A DNA stretch of 64,000 nucleotides from Rhynchospora pubera (GCA_028095005.1 CM051459.1:128443657-128507656); one strand, 5' to 3'; positions 22,568-34,946 are shown, numbered from the stretch's first letter. Program-made: numbers and translations. Notes: generated by a model not told the origin, from the letters alone.

Positions 22568-25290
22568 ATGGCTCAAGAAAATAAACGGGGGCAGCTGCTG
22601 GGTACCCCTAGGACCGCAACTCATGGTAAAGAATTGTCCTTTTTTCGAATAAAATTTTCAAAATGCAAAAATTTGTAAGATATAAGGAGCATGTTTTGCA
22701 AACAAATATCCAGCAACTCATGGTATCCTGTCCATTGCATACGTCTGACAAACTCATTGATTTTGTGTGCACCTCCATAGGTAATAAGAAAAATCTTGGG
22801 GAATATTTGGATGAATCCGGGCGCCGCTGGTCAACACCAACTACACCGACTGACAGGACCCAGCTCAGTTGTGAATCAAGTTCTGATATTGCTCAGAACA
22901 GCCAGGAAAAGCCAAAAATCATGACAAAGGTTCATGACAAAGCAAAGAAATGGAAACAAATACTTCCTAAATTAAAGAAGCACTTGCATGTCCCAGGACA
23001 TGGCAATGACGAGAGGCAAGGAGTTGAAATTGACAAATTTAAGCCCACAACTACTTCGGCAGGTATAGAGGGTGATATGGAAAAGCAGGATGCCGAGCAT
23101 CTCAGCGAACCGAGTAATGAATTGTACTTGAATTATACTTATTATCCAATAAAATATATAAACTTTCTATTCATAACCTTTTCTTGCTTTATATTTTTTA
23201 GTTCCATCTGCTTATATATAATGCTTATAGTGGATATTAGCTCATTAAGAAAATTTGAAATATATGTTGTAAAGCTAACAAAGCAAGCCAGTTTCGGCCT
23301 TGAGCTGACAAAGCAAGCCATTCTGTGGACATACTTTTCATCAAGGAAAGTAAAACTGACCCAAATGGTATATTAATCGTACTCAAGATACTAGCATAGT
23401 TTTGGCCATGAGTTATTTCAAGATATGTAGAAATAATGTTTCTATTACATTGTTAATATTTTTTACAGAATCTATCGCTTGTACTTTCCTTTTTTTTGTA
23501 CATGCTGTTAGGAACAGGACTTCATTTTTTTTTGTTTGAAATATTTTTTTTTACTTCCCTTAATTATAAATTGTGCATCTTTTTGTTTTGATTCTTTTGC
23601 AGTTTATGAATCAGAAATCACACCCACGTTGAACAAGCAACATTTAATGCAACAACGATCAGTAGTTGACTCCCCACAACGGCTTGACCAATCCCAATCA
23701 CGACTCACCATGTCCCCACCGCAACTCGAACGGTGTAAATCTTACAGGCCTCGACCTGGTGTCAAGTCAAAACTTGAAGAAGTCAAAGTTCATGATGTGA
23801 TCCGAACCAAATCTGACCCGTTGCAACTTAAGCCAACTCGATTGAATTCGAGTGAGTATGAACCCACCTCCTTCTCATTTCCGACCTCACCTGAAATAGA
23901 AGAAGAGCTTAATGACAATGACGAAGATAAATTTCACAACAACAAACTTGGCATAACCAAATATCCTTCGTCTTTATCATCTCGACTTATCAGCAATATG
24001 CATTATAAACCTCAATCTTCCGAGACTCGATTGTCAAGTTCATCAAAGTCTAGAATGATTGATAGAAATAGTAATGATGAGATGCCTTTCACAGACTACA
24101 ATATCATAGTAGATGAAATCAATGAAATATTGGATTCACCCACTACTCATATGACAAATGATTTGACCCGAAGACAATCGGCTCAAAACCATAACCAACA
24201 TAACTCACAGATGTACCAAGCAATCCCCTTCTCCGGTTTATCTGAGCTAAACATGCATACTAAACTCGAGACCTCGAGACCTATCTTTGCAGGCATGTGG
24301 AATAATGACAAGATTGCTATGCCAAATGCGAACGAGTCACCTACTTATAAAGTACTTTCTGAAGTCGCTCATAATATTGCTGATTATCGAGTTGCGACAA
24401 ATCAAGAACTTGAACTCGATGCTACTAATGACCATCTTACAATTTCTGTTGAACCCACCGATACTGAGACTATGGCAAATGAACAGATAACCGAGTCAAA
24501 TCAACTTCCGACAAGATCCCAACCACAAGAATTTAATTCAACGACATTCAAACTTGACAAACCCATCAACCTAAAACCCATTTCTACAAAGCTAACAATC
24601 GATCATCCTAAAGACTCTGGTAATCCAGCAAATCAGGATGATTATAAGACGGTCGCTGAAGCAGTCACTGAGATATTGACACCAACATATCACGCAGTTT
24701 CGGAGGCAGCCACTAAGTTTGTTGAGTCAGCCCGAATTGGAACAATAAAGGTTGCCCAAAATATCTCAATTAATAACTCTAATTCGAACATTGGTGCATC
24801 AGATGGAGGAGACTATAAGACAGTTACTGAAGCGGTCGGTGAGATGTTATCGCCAGTCTATAGTGCGGTTTCTCAAGCAAGAAACAAGGTAGCTGGCACA
24901 GGATACCAAAGCAGATTTTCTCTTAGAGATTATTTAAAGGGCATGCCTGTAGTTGGAAATACAAGGACTGAAGATTATTCTTCGATAGAAAATGAAAACA
25001 TGCCTGGATCGCCTGTGCCTGTCTCGAGAAATGCACCTACAGGTAAACACATAATACCCTTTTTTTATTGAATCAGGTGTTAATAAAAGAAGTATAGAAT
25101 AAAAGCCTTATTTTAACAAGTATGCGTCGGTGCATATTTTGTGCGTATTGGTTTGAACGTAAGTGGCACCAATATGATGCAACTACCTAGGAACTCAAAT
25201 TCGCTAATAATGTTTCTTATAGTTTTTGGTACAGAAGAAATAGAAAATACTGATGCAAGTGGAAGGACGCTACAAGAATACATCAATTGA
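22568..25290 (+). CDS. Low-temperature-induced 65 kDa (LTI65/RD29)-like protein, 4 exons
   Basis: Exons 22568-22625, 22781-23113, 23603-25042 and 25235-25290 join in frame to 628 residues, near the size of Arabidopsis LTI65/RD29B. Family signs: a basic Lys-rich segment (KVHDKAKKWKQILPKLKKHL), the junction PIYESEITPT made by splicing exon 2 to 3, a long hydrophilic middle, a RFSLRDYLKG segment and the terminal GRTLQEYIN. Two repeats, DYKTVAEAVTEILTPTYHAV (~475) and DYKTVTEAVGEMLSPVYSAV (~533), resemble the family's repeats. Members are soluble, largely disordered and induced by cold, drought, salt and abscisic acid; their biochemical role is unsettled. The 340 bp between the upstream transposon and the ATG show no ACGTG (ABRE) or RCCGAC (DRE) core, so the usual stress control is not evident here. 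Confidence 0.85.
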
Positions 25291-26009
25291 TATGGGCAAG
25301 AGTATTTCCAAATAATTCTCTCTACATACATTTATTTCAGCATTTCATAACTTTTAGACTTGCACACGAAGTGTTCCTCCCCTTAAAAGCCGGTCACTAA
25401 TTACAATGGCTGGGCTAAAGATAGCCTGTATCGTTGCTTATTGGCAATTATGTAAAGGGCTTTTGGATCGTACATGGGAGCAATTTTTTTTTTTTTTTTT
25501 GGGTATGAACTTTGTAATCAGTCGTAACTTCTAGTCCAAAAGAATGCTATAAGTCCCCTAAAGATACTTCTTCAGTATGTTATTATTTAGTCTATTGCAT
25601 TACCGAACTTAGTTCTACATGGTAATCAATTTTCTTTTTTAGATTGTTTCTTTTTCAACATATATTGTAGTTGTTTTGCTAACATTTCTGATGAGCCAAT
25701 CATTTTTTTTTTGGTATTTATTTATTATGTTTTTTTAATGCTGCGCCCTTCATTTTTTTCTAGAGTAAAAATATCATCCGGTATTCTAAACCTCTGAGAG
25801 TTATCAGAAATTGTCTTTGGAATTGAGTTGTGATTTGAAGCTCACAAGTTGACTGTCGAGTCGACTATTAGAAACTTTTACTTTCAATTAAGGGGTCAAA
25901 TGGTCAATGGTGAAACAATATTAGATAGTTTGAACTTATATGATTTTATATGCATGCCAAGTAAAACCCAAGGCATCATAAATGAAATTAACGCAATGCC
26001 GAAGCTTAG
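25291..26009. other. Intergenic, no gene seen
   Basis: AT-rich sequence following the LTI65-like gene, with T runs near 25488 and 25712. It should hold that gene's 3' UTR. The small frame 25849-26055 runs into the following element and has no support. Confidence 0.5.
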
Positions 26010-26349
26010 GGGTGGGAATGGACTGGGCCTATCCGTGGGCCTAAGGGCCGGATAGGACCGTTAATAATAAGTGGATCGAACTTGTTACGGATATTCGATT
26101 TGGCCTGAGGCCCTCAAGTCATAGTTTGTCGATCTCAATCGCCGGAGGCCCTCAACCCCTCTTCAATCCCTGGATCGAACGTGAGACTCGATCCTCTTGG
26201 GTCTTCAACATTCGACGCACCTCCATCTTCCGATCTTCGAGACCTCGACGCACGCTCAACCACAACCACCTCCTTTCGCCTCTCGAGCAGTCGAGCCTCG
26301 TCGTCGACGCCTCTCGAGTTCCGTTCGCCAAGTACTCTCTCTCTCTCCC

Positions 26350-26388
<39 letters not shown>

Positions 26389-28379
26389 ACTCTGCTTAGA
26401 AATGAAACACACCAGTTTATTTTTGCAACCTTCTTCTCCGTTTGCTAATTTGTGTTTTGGGTTTTGGGTTTTGGGTATTAGCTATTTGGATTTTTGGTAC
26501 TGCCATCTATGCTATCTCTGAGACTCTAAGTAATTAGTAAAGCAATGAATTTGGAAGAACATATGTAATTGTGATTTTGAAGTATATTGCTCAAAAGGCA
26601 CCAACGTTCTTATGTTCTATCTTTAATAAATAACATCTGGAGCTACTTCATGTAAAGTATAAATGGGTTATTCATTATCTAACAAATTTCGGATGGTGGT
26701 GGGCCGAAAGGAGAGTGCTTTAAGTCATGTTATGGGGCTTAGTAATACTACTTAATAGAATATGCTTCTTTTTTCTTTAAAACTGAAGTCTGAAGGGCAC
26801 AATTATAATTTGTCGTAGAATATCTCAACCATCGGATTATCAAATAACAATGTTCCACAGTTGTATTTCAGCTTTGAAGCAGTGATTGTTCCATAATTAA
26901 CATACTATTGTCCTCACTGCAAAGCACTTAACACTTCAAGTTATTCCAGTTGCAGAAGTTATGTAAGTGTTATGTACTGCAATAAGTCTTGGATCAGCGC
27001 CTCAATTTTCAAGGTTTCATTATATATTAGTATTGGGCAAGCAAACTAGCATAAATCAGTACAAGTTTAAAATAATTTTCTTTTGGTCTTTATGTCTCAA
27101 ACCAGATATCCATTGAAATCTTAATTTTAGTTTTAATATTTATTCTGATAAGTAAACTTTCTATTCAAACGAAAAAAACAAAAATAATTAATTCAATATA
27201 TTGTTGGTAATGGTGACTTGCTAAGTACTAGTTACAGTATGGATGGATGTGCCTTGCTGATATTTGCCAAATCCTGACTGTTTTTTTTTTCCCATTATAT
27301 CTAGTTAAACCTTGTTCTGATTTTTTGCACATTATTACGTAGGTTTTGATGAGAAAAGAGAAGATAGTGGGCTTAAAGTTGATATCGGCATATTGGTCAG
27401 CAAGAAATGGAGATATCAAGTGCTTTCTTTGCTCACTTTCTTGTTCATTGAGTTTGCAAATTTCTCATTTAGGGTGGTAACATGTAGCATTTAGATAAAC
27501 TTTTAGTTATGTTAGGCTTAGAAATGTGGTGGTGTTAGCTTCTGTGGCTATGGCTAATTAGCGCAAGACAATGATTGAACTCATGTTGTGTGGTCAGTTT
27601 TTGTACTTGTTCCTTGTAAGGTAGTTTCAGTTCGATGAAATATTAGCTGAGCTCATTTGAGTTGGGATATTGGAAGTTTATCTCTGTCAAGGCGACATGC
27701 AGTCAAATTACTCATATTGGATTTTATCTGGATTTTATCACCTCATGTTAGTATGTTTTATTAACTAAATATTTGTCTATGTTGTGATTTTTTTGTTGAA
27801 AACGTGGGATGTCCTGTCCTATTTTAGTGCATGCCCGGTATAATGCAATTGGTAATGTTCTATTTTCTGTCATATGATTATTGTTTTGTTTATTTGAAAT
27901 TTACAAGCTTGTATATGGAATTTGTTTTCAGTTTTGTAATAATATGATTGACTAAAATAGCTAGAAGAGTTTTTCTCTTGTTGTGATTTTGATTTATTTT
28001 AACATTTAGTGTCAAAAATCATAACTTCAACATTTTTTATGTTTATTTTAACATTTGCTTGGCAGAGTACAAATATCTCAATCGGTCATGAATTTGAACA
28101 GTATACGAAGGAAAAAAGAATATAGGTACTACAACGGGCTGAAAGGGTTTGGTACTTCAAAAAAAATTAGGTATTCTTTAGAATCTTTGCCCTCCTTTTA
28201 TTCATTGCGAGGCCCTTCCAAAGCCCGAATGGACTTATTTGGACAGGTCCGATTTTAACATATGGACATCAAACCAAATCGAGTATTAAAAGGGTGGACT
28301 TCGGATCGGACTGAGCTCTAATGTTAATGGACTGACCCCCGAATATTCGGCCCTGGTCCGTCCATTAGCACCCCTATCC
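26010..28379. mobile_element. Degenerate TIR DNA transposon, non-coding
   Basis: The left end TAGGGGTGGGAATGGAC and the inverted right end TAGGGGTGCTAATGGAC (from 28363-28379) match in 14 of 17 positions, and GGGCC-rich sequence follows on both sides. Ends of this TAGGGGTG kind are common in plant hAT elements, but no clean 8-bp duplication was found. The 2.4-kb interior has a C-rich part with a (CT)n run and then AT-rich sequence; no transposase is visible. Confidence 0.5.
26335..26388. repeat. (CT)n microsatellite
   Basis: A run of CT dinucleotides with a short CCCCCTTT interruption, inside the TIR element. Frames with Arg-Glu or Ser-Leu repeats across it are artefacts. Confidence 0.9.
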
Positions 28380-29141
28380 AATGCATCACTATTCCTTTCT
28401 TTTGTAAATATACCTCATCTGCTCAGCTTTCCATAGCCAGCGGTCATTCCTGAATACCGACCAGCAAGAAAATCCAACTAGATTATAATTTATAAAAAAG
28501 AAAATGAAAATAGAAAGGAAATAGAATAAGAAAATGCAATTAACACGGTCTTAGTGATTGAAAGGGATAAGCTGAAGATGGAAAAGTTTAGTTCACATGA
28601 TTCACCTTAAATCGTGTTGAATTCTCAGCCTAAAGGATAAAAATTGACAAGAATTGAGCCTGCACATTCGATCTGCCATGGCACTGGTTACTATTGATCT
28701 GAAATCAATAACCTCCCTCGCACATTCAATTGTTAAACTTCATTCTAAAATCAAATCATCTCTTTTATAATAAACTGAACTCATTTTGATTAATTTCATC
28801 GTTGCTTCCAATACAAGTGTTAGCGTTTTTTTATAAATGTACAAATATTTATTGCAGAAAACAATTTGTTTTTCATTGTTACAAAATTCGGGCCAAGCCA
28901 TACAAATATCGATGAGGCACTGAAACAACCGCTAAAGACAGTTCCCAGTCTCTCGACAGCTTGTGAACTATAATACCGAAATCTGGAATTTAAGGAAGCA
29001 GATTTAAAAACAATACAAACATGACATATTGTACAAGGATTCCTATACAATCAATCAATCATACAGCCATTAGCTGGAACAACACAAATAAAATGAACCA
29101 AAGCTAGTTTAAAATAATACCTCATTAGTCACAACTCAGTG
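28380..29141. other. Intergenic, 3' side of GID4
   Basis: AT-rich; no gene or repeat is supported. The part next to 29141 should be the GID4 3' UTR. Confidence 0.5.
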
Positions 29142-31588
29142 TCAAACTAACTCATATGAAGAGAAGGAAAAGCCACCAGGTTTCGCATTCATGCACTTCA
29201 GTTCCAGCTTTTGAAATGGACTATAGTAGGCAAGCAATCCACAGAGAGAGAGAGAGAGAGAGAGAGAGATTAGTTTCAAAAGTAATTTCCTATAATTAAC
29301 AAAAAAATTCTCCAGAACGTACTAATCAAGTACAGGTGTGATGAAAAAAGGTAAAAAAAAATGAGAAATGTAAAAGATTCACAAGAGAATCAAATATCAT
29401 GTACCGAATATTGACAGAGTGTTGATAATATTCAAAGACGAATTAACAGAGAGATCGAGAAATAGAACCTGCTATTCGGGTCATAATAAAAGCCACTGAT
29501 AGATCCATCAGTACAAGAGAAACAAACATAGTAGAAGCCTGCTATCGTCAATCCACAATCTGCTCCCACATTAACAAAGTACTGTTCTTTCCATCTCTGC
29601 AAATTGACAACATGATATAAAATAGATGAGGAATGTTTGTTGACACTGTGATATTCTTTGGCTTTTCAACAAGGATTGGTTTAGTCATTCTCAAGAGAAA
29701 AGCTTTGTTTGTAGAAATATTTGGGAATTTAGCTGTCTAGGTTAGTATTTGCTTTTGACATTAGAATTGGTACCATTTCTTTTTGGTGATAGATACTGTA
29801 TTACTCTGCATATGCCTTGTGAAATCTCATATGCATGGAATAAACAGAAAAAAGTTTCTTTTAAAGAGTTAAAAACCTCCAAAACTATGGTGTTTGTAAA
29901 TGGCATGCACTGGAATATAGGTTCCCAGAGATAAATCATAAAACAAGAGTTACACAATAGAAGAGAAATGGAAAACTGTAGTACCATAAATATATAAGGA
30001 TAGTTGCTTAAATCCAGGGATTTTCCACCGTCATCCTCAATCTGGCTCTACAAACACGAGTAAGGCAAATATTGAAAAATAATTCTTAAAAGATATAGCT
30101 TCAATTGCAAAAATATATATATATTTTTTCTATCCTTACAAGCAAAGGAGTAAATGATGGGAACTTCGACCAGTGTCTGATATCATCCTCTGGTCTGCAC
30201 CATATCAACAACGACAATACAAAAACCAAAAGCATAAGAACAAAAAAGAGATCAGTAAATAACAGCATGGCTTTTATAATTGTTTTCTCCCTCTTCTTGT
30301 TGTCAGTTCTGATTTATTCATTTATTTGTAATTTCAAGTATGCATTCAGTACAGGAAAAAGGTTCAATTTTAAGCATAAATAGAGAGGAACGAGCATACG
30401 TGGCTTCCCATTTGCCAGTGAAAAATGTGTGGTTCTTAGCATCTACTATTTCTCCTTCCCAAAATGTTACCACCTATGCAAACAGAAACAAAATTACCAA
30501 AAAAAAAAACACATAAGTGAACAAGGAAGAAAAATCTAAAAACAATAAAATAATAAACAAACAAAAATTAACAAACCTGCATATGCATAAACAGATATAT
30601 ATAAGAGTTTCCATTAACTAGAGTTACCAAATTTTCAGACCTTAACAAAATAATGCTTTTATAACAAAAAAATTTCCCAAAAATTTGTACCGGTGTATCA
30701 GCAAGGGGAACATTTAAAGCCTCCATTGTACCGCACAGAAAGCCATGCTCAATATCACAACCCTGGATCCTTACATTAACCTTCCATGCCTCATCCTTCT
30801 GAAGACTTGATACATTCTGAGTACCACAAAAGGACTGCACAAGACAACAAAAGGTTAAGTTTATCCTAAAGCCAATGTCTGTAGGTTTAGTTCGAAAATT
30901 AGCAGTCAGAAAGCATGCAAAAGTTTCATAGTCTGCTTCAGAGTATTTCAATCTTCACTTTAGAGCCTATAAAGTACTAAATCGCATAGTTTAAAAACCC
31001 CAGCAAGCATAGAGAGAGGGAGAGGTCCCTAGATGGGCAGAGACTTTTCATATGTTGTACAGATTCTGACCACTTAAAACTTAAGTCAATTAGGCCTCTA
31101 CACAATTGTTTCTGTAGATTGAATTTTTTGTTAGTTATCTTCAGTGGTGCCAGTGTTACAGTAATTGTACAAAACCTTACAAGCATTTTATATCCATAGT
31201 CACTAATTTCATAAATATAACATTTAACAAAGAACAATAATCTAATCATGGTATGTAAAAATTATTACATATTACTCACCCGACCAGCACATAAAAGAGA
31301 ACAGCTAGGAGGCGAAGGTTGTGCTGAACTCAGATCTTGTCCTGAAAACCCAAAACACAATTTCTCTTGATTGGTACAACTAATCAATTTTGTCAAGTTT
31401 TTGCAAATTTCATTTGTAAACAGCCTCAACTAACCCAGAATTGGTTTGATCTAGTTTTATCGAGTTGTAGACAATTAGGGTATAATCGAGGCTCTAATTT
31501 GGGATTACAACTGACGAGATGAAATTAAATTGAAGAGAGAACCTGAGGAATGCGATGGAGATGTGGTCTCGACCACTCTGACTGGCAT
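29142..31588 (-). CDS. GID4 / Vid24 family substrate receptor of the GID/CTLH E3 ligase, 8 exons
   Basis: Minus-strand exons 31543-31588, 31280-31341, 30691-30834, 30400-30473, 30140-30194, 29985-30047, 29469-29596 and 29142-29220 join in frame to 216 residues plus a stop. The start MPVRVVETTSPSHSS and blocks FCGTQNVSSLQKDEAWKVNV, CGTMEALNVPLADTP, FWEGEIVD, FTGKWEAT, YPYIFMRWKEQYFVNVG, GLTIAGFYYVCFSC and GFYYDPNSSPFQKLELKC are those of plant GID4 (Vid24 domain, a beta-barrel). GID4 recruits proteins with N-terminal proline-type degrons to the ubiquitin ligase in the cytosol and nucleus. The 5' flank is unusual: a hAT element with its target duplication begins 54 bp from the start codon. Confidence 0.93.
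29246..29270. repeat. (GA)n microsatellite in the last GID4 intron
   Basis: AGAGAGAG run between the last two coding exons of the GID4 gene, about 25 bp upstream (on the minus strand) of the last exon's acceptor. Confidence 0.9.
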
Positions 31589-31649
31589 TTCTCTCCGTGA
31601 AATTATTCAGTTCAGAACTGAAGAAAGGGAAGCGCTGGGAACTTGGGAG

Positions 31650-32320
31650 GGGTGAGCAAAAAGCTCGTAACTCGTGAGTTCCTAGAACTCGACTCGTGAA
31701 AAGCTCGATTATAACTCGAGCTAAAAGAACTCGAGTGGCATAACTCGAGTTGAACCAACTCGGTTAATAAATGAGTGGAGTTTGAGTTAGGCTCAATTCG
31801 ACTCGTTGACTCATGAGCTAACTCGTGACGTAATAAATTTTAATTTTTTGGAGATCATCACCATGATCTATGGCTCCGTTTGGATAGGTGTGGGAAGAAG
31901 GGAAGAAGGGAAGAAGTGGGAAGAAGTATTGGAAAATGTGTAACTTTGTGAAGAGTTTGGATTGTTTATAATTTTTTTTCTTCCCTTCTTCCTTCTTCCC
32001 ATTTCTTCTCAACCATCCAAACATAGGCTATGAGTATTAATCTTGAGTTTTAAGACATATTTTGCTTCAAATCAATGGAAAAGAATAAAATTAATAATAA
32101 AATTTATTTTTTTATATTATTGTAATACTCATAAATAATTATTGCATCTATTCACTATATTCACGAGTTGAATACCGAGTCACGAGTTGACTCGAGTTAC
32201 AAAATGGCGAGTTCGAGTTGGCTCGGTTAGCTCGGAACTGCCTCCCGAACGAGTCACGAGTTGACTCGAGTTGTAACGAGTTATGCTCAACTCGCTCGAA
32301 CTCGGCTCGTATACAGCCCT
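31650..32320. mobile_element. Non-autonomous hAT element in the GID4 5' flank
   Basis: Flanked by the 8-bp duplication ACTTGGGA (31642-31649 and 32321-32328). The left end is GGGGTGAGCAAAAAGCTCG and the inverted right end AGGGCTGTATACGAGC. The interior is full of ACTCGAGTT/GACTCGTGA words, as in the remnant at 204-653. It is non-coding, and a MITE (31872-32028) is nested inside. Confidence 0.85.
31872..32028. mobile_element. GGCTCCGTTTGGATGG-family MITE, copy 1 (nested)
   Basis: TIR GGCTCCGTTTGGATAGG at the left and CCATCCAAACATAGGC at the right, flanked by TAT (31869-31871 and 32029-32031). The interior has AAGAAGGGAAGAAG and TGTGTAACTTTGTGAAGAG, shared with the other copies. A 3-bp duplication fits Tourist/PIF-Harbinger-type MITEs. 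Confidence 0.8.
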
Positions 32321-32796
32321 ACTTGGGATGGAGACGGAGGAAAAGTCGAATAGAGAGAGCGAAAAAAAAAAAAAAAACGTGTAGCTGAGAAGGAAAAATG
32401 ATAGTTGCTGGAGTACCCATCAAAACTTGCAATTTTTTAACGAAATATAGAAAAAAAAAATAGTGTCCAATATATTGGACGGATGAGTCTGTCTAATATG
32501 ATCGTTTTTATATTTTTAAATTTTAAATAATTGATTTAAATCGTTTAATATGTTCTCTATATTGAAAACTTACAAGAAACTAATTTTAACATTTTTTAAA
32601 ATATTTTTACTATTTTTTGGTATTTTTGAAAATTTATGATACAAATATTATCCATGGTACGATAACAACGATTTTCTAGAAGGTGAAGAAAGCAAACTGT
32701 TGTTTGTTACACACAATATATATTTATATTTATTTTTATAAAAAGGTGAGTTTTTGATTTAAGGATATCTTTTGAAATAAAATATTGGATGAATTT

Positions 32797-33002
32797 GGCC
32801 CTGATCAAAATCCCATTTTTTTAACATAGGATTTCATTTCATTTTATTTCATTTTGTTGAAAAATTCTTGATCAAAATGAACGGATTTGGTATCATTTGA
32901 TTGAAATTCCTATTTAGTTAAATCCAACGAAATTTTATAAAATCAATTGAATTGAAATGAAACGAAATGAAATCCCGCGAAAAATTCATTTTGATTAGGG
33001 CC
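32797..33002. mobile_element. GGCCCTGATCAAAAT-family MITE, copy 1
   Basis: Left GGCCCTGATCAAAATCCC and right ending TTTTGATTAGGGCC. The interior has TTTCATTTCATTTTATTTC and its inverted counterpart GAAATGAAACGAAATGAAAT. The flanks TTT and TCT match in only two of three positions. Related copies are at 37344 and 59593. Confidence 0.75.
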
Positions 33003-33126
33003 TCTATATAAAAGCGGTGGAAACTCGCCAGCAACATGTATGAGGTCAAACAAAATACAAATTTCAGAGACAAAACGTATGAGGGTAAAATTATCATATT
33101 CTTCAGAGGTAAAATTTCCTCTCTGT

Positions 33127-33315
33127 GGCTCCGTTTGGATGGCTTCTTCCCGGAATAAGGAATAAGGAATAACCACTTTTTACTAATAAATTTATTTCTA
33201 ACCATCCAAACTCTTCACAAAAGTTACACACTTCCCAATAAATTTACCCCTTCCCAATAAATTTTTTCCCTTCTTTCTTCTTCCTACCTTATTCTCAACG
33301 CATCCAAACGGAGCC
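33127..33315. mobile_element. GGCTCCGTTTGGATGG-family MITE, copy 2
   Basis: 189 bp, with left GGCTCCGTTTGGATGGC and right GCATCCAAACGGAGCC, flanked by TGT (33124-33126 and 33316-33318). It is about 95 percent like copy 59294-59481, in the same orientation. Confidence 0.88.
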
Positions 33316-33334
33316 TGTATTTATTTTTAATTAT

Positions 33335-33482
33335 GGCTCCGTTTGGATGGTGTGGGAATAAGAAGAATAAGAGAAGAAATAGAGAAGTATTGAAAAGTGT
33401 GTAATTTTGTGAATATTTTGGATTGTTTATAATAAATTTACTTCCTTGTTCCCTAATTTTTAGGGCTCATCCAAACGGATGC
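33335..33482. mobile_element. GGCTCCGTTTGGATGG-family MITE, copy 3 (short form)
   Basis: Flanked by TAT (33332-33334 and 33483-33485). It runs from GGCTCCGTTTGGATGGTGTG to CATCCAAACGGATGC. It is shorter than copy 2 and oriented the other way; its inner GTGTGTAATTTTGTGAA matches the complement of copy 2. Confidence 0.82.
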
Positions 33483-33820
33483 TATATGATCTTCAAATAC
33501 TAATTTCAAGAGAAATACTAATTTCAATTCTCTTGAATTCTTCTTTTATTATTTCATTCCAATTGAAAATCACACCCCATTAATTGTATTCTAGTGGAAT
33601 GAAATAAACTCTTATTGCTCCCCATTTCGATGGGGTTTAATTTTTCAAAATTATTACTCCCGTCTTTCCGTTTTCTTCATTCTTCCAAAAGAAATATTTT
33701 CTAAACATTTGTGAAATAAAATTCAATTTTGACTTAGGTGAGAAATAAGTTTTTGATTCTTTACTTATGTTGTTTAAACGTTGATAAATGTAAGTGCAAA
33801 ATTTGACATAAATTAATTTT

Positions 33821-33970
33821 GGCTCCATTTGGATGGTGTGGGAATAAGAGGAATAAGGAAAGAAATGAAAAGAAGTATTGGGAAGTGTGTAACTTTGTGA
33901 AGAGTTTGAATTTTTTATAATAAATTTATTCTCTTATTCTCTTATTCCCACACCTCATCCAAACGGAGAA
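33821..33970. mobile_element. GGCTCCGTTTGGATGG-family MITE, copy 4
   Basis: The left end GGCTCCATTTGGATGGTGTG has one change in the TIR and the right end reads CATCCAAACGGAG. The interior follows copy 3. No clear 3-bp duplication remains, so the right limit is approximate. Confidence 0.75.
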
Positions 33971-34870
33971 GTCGTAACTAATGTCACTCTTTTTTTTCTT
34001 CATGAGTTCTGGCCTGCGGCCTATAATCAAGACGAAGACAAGTAGTGGCAAGTCAAGACACTTTGCTTGGGCTTGTTCTTTGAAAATTAAAATTCACTTA
34101 TGTACATTTAGCATTGTTCCTAGATTAAAATTTTTTTATTGTACATGAGTCGCGACTCTAATTTTCTCTCTCTTCCTGGTTTCAATTTTGTACTCATGCT
34201 TAATTTTTTTCTGGATCTATCCTACCTATGTAGCTTTGGTCGCTCTCTTTTTTCATGTTAAAAAACCAAACAAAAATAAGTTACACTTTTTTAACATGAC
34301 ATAATTTTACACAGAAAGTTAAACCACCATAACTTATTATCATAACAAACATCCGTGTAGGATTTCCATCACAAACTATCTATAAAATATTTCTTTTCTG
34401 AAACTCTCCCTCTTCGATTTATTTTTTTATTAAACGAATACAAAATTTTAACCCATTATGTAGATAAATACTGCATAATTTCGAGGTTTAATAAAAATTT
34501 TGCAATTCCGATTGTAACTAATTTAGTAATTTTACATCTGCAATGATTAAGGGGGAAAAAAAGGAAGATGATCATCGCTTAATCATAACACAACCCCCAA
34601 AGTCGGGTGTAAATAACGACATTGTTATTTTTTTTTCCGACAAAATAGCATGTTTGATTTTGAGAAATGACTTGTTTTTAGCTGTGCTTTTCAAATAAAA
34701 TTTCAATAGCAGTCCTCTTATATTATATCCTTTGTTTTTCAATTTATTTTGTATTACTATTGACTTATTTCCATCTCGTCCATCTTATATTATAATTTAA
34801 ATTTTATTAAAAAATTAATTTGGAATATTATATTTATATTAAATAAACAAATTCTGCTGTCCTCTTAAAA
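33971..34870. other. Intergenic, AT-rich, no gene seen
   Basis: Long A/T-rich stretch between the MITE cluster and the promoter of the TL15-type gene. I see no open frame of note, repeat or RNA gene. Confidence 0.5.
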
Positions 34871-34946
34871 CACGTGTGGAAGAGCCGAACCCATTCATTC
34901 CGGCGTACAAACACCAGGTCCATTAACTGTATCATTACTGGATAAG
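34871..34946 (+). promoter_or_regulatory. G-box and I-box in the TL15-type promoter
   Basis: CACGTG (G-box) at 34871-34876 and GATAAG (I-box core) at 34941-34946 lie 121 and 51 bp upstream of the start codon. This pairing is known from light-responsive plant promoters and fits a photosynthetic gene. The function is inferred from the motifs alone. Confidence 0.5.

Noticed and set aside
23114..23376. Read-through of the LTI65-like exon 2 into a hydrophobic tail
   Set aside because: A GTAATG donor at 23114 and joining to 23603 restores the family sequence PIYESE; the tail is intron.
26152..26412. Minus-strand frame with Arg-Glu repeats
   Set aside because: Product of the (CT)n microsatellite.
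30105..30383. 92-codon plus-strand frame with a hydrophobic segment
   Set aside because: Antisense to GID4 exon 5 and its intron; likely chance.
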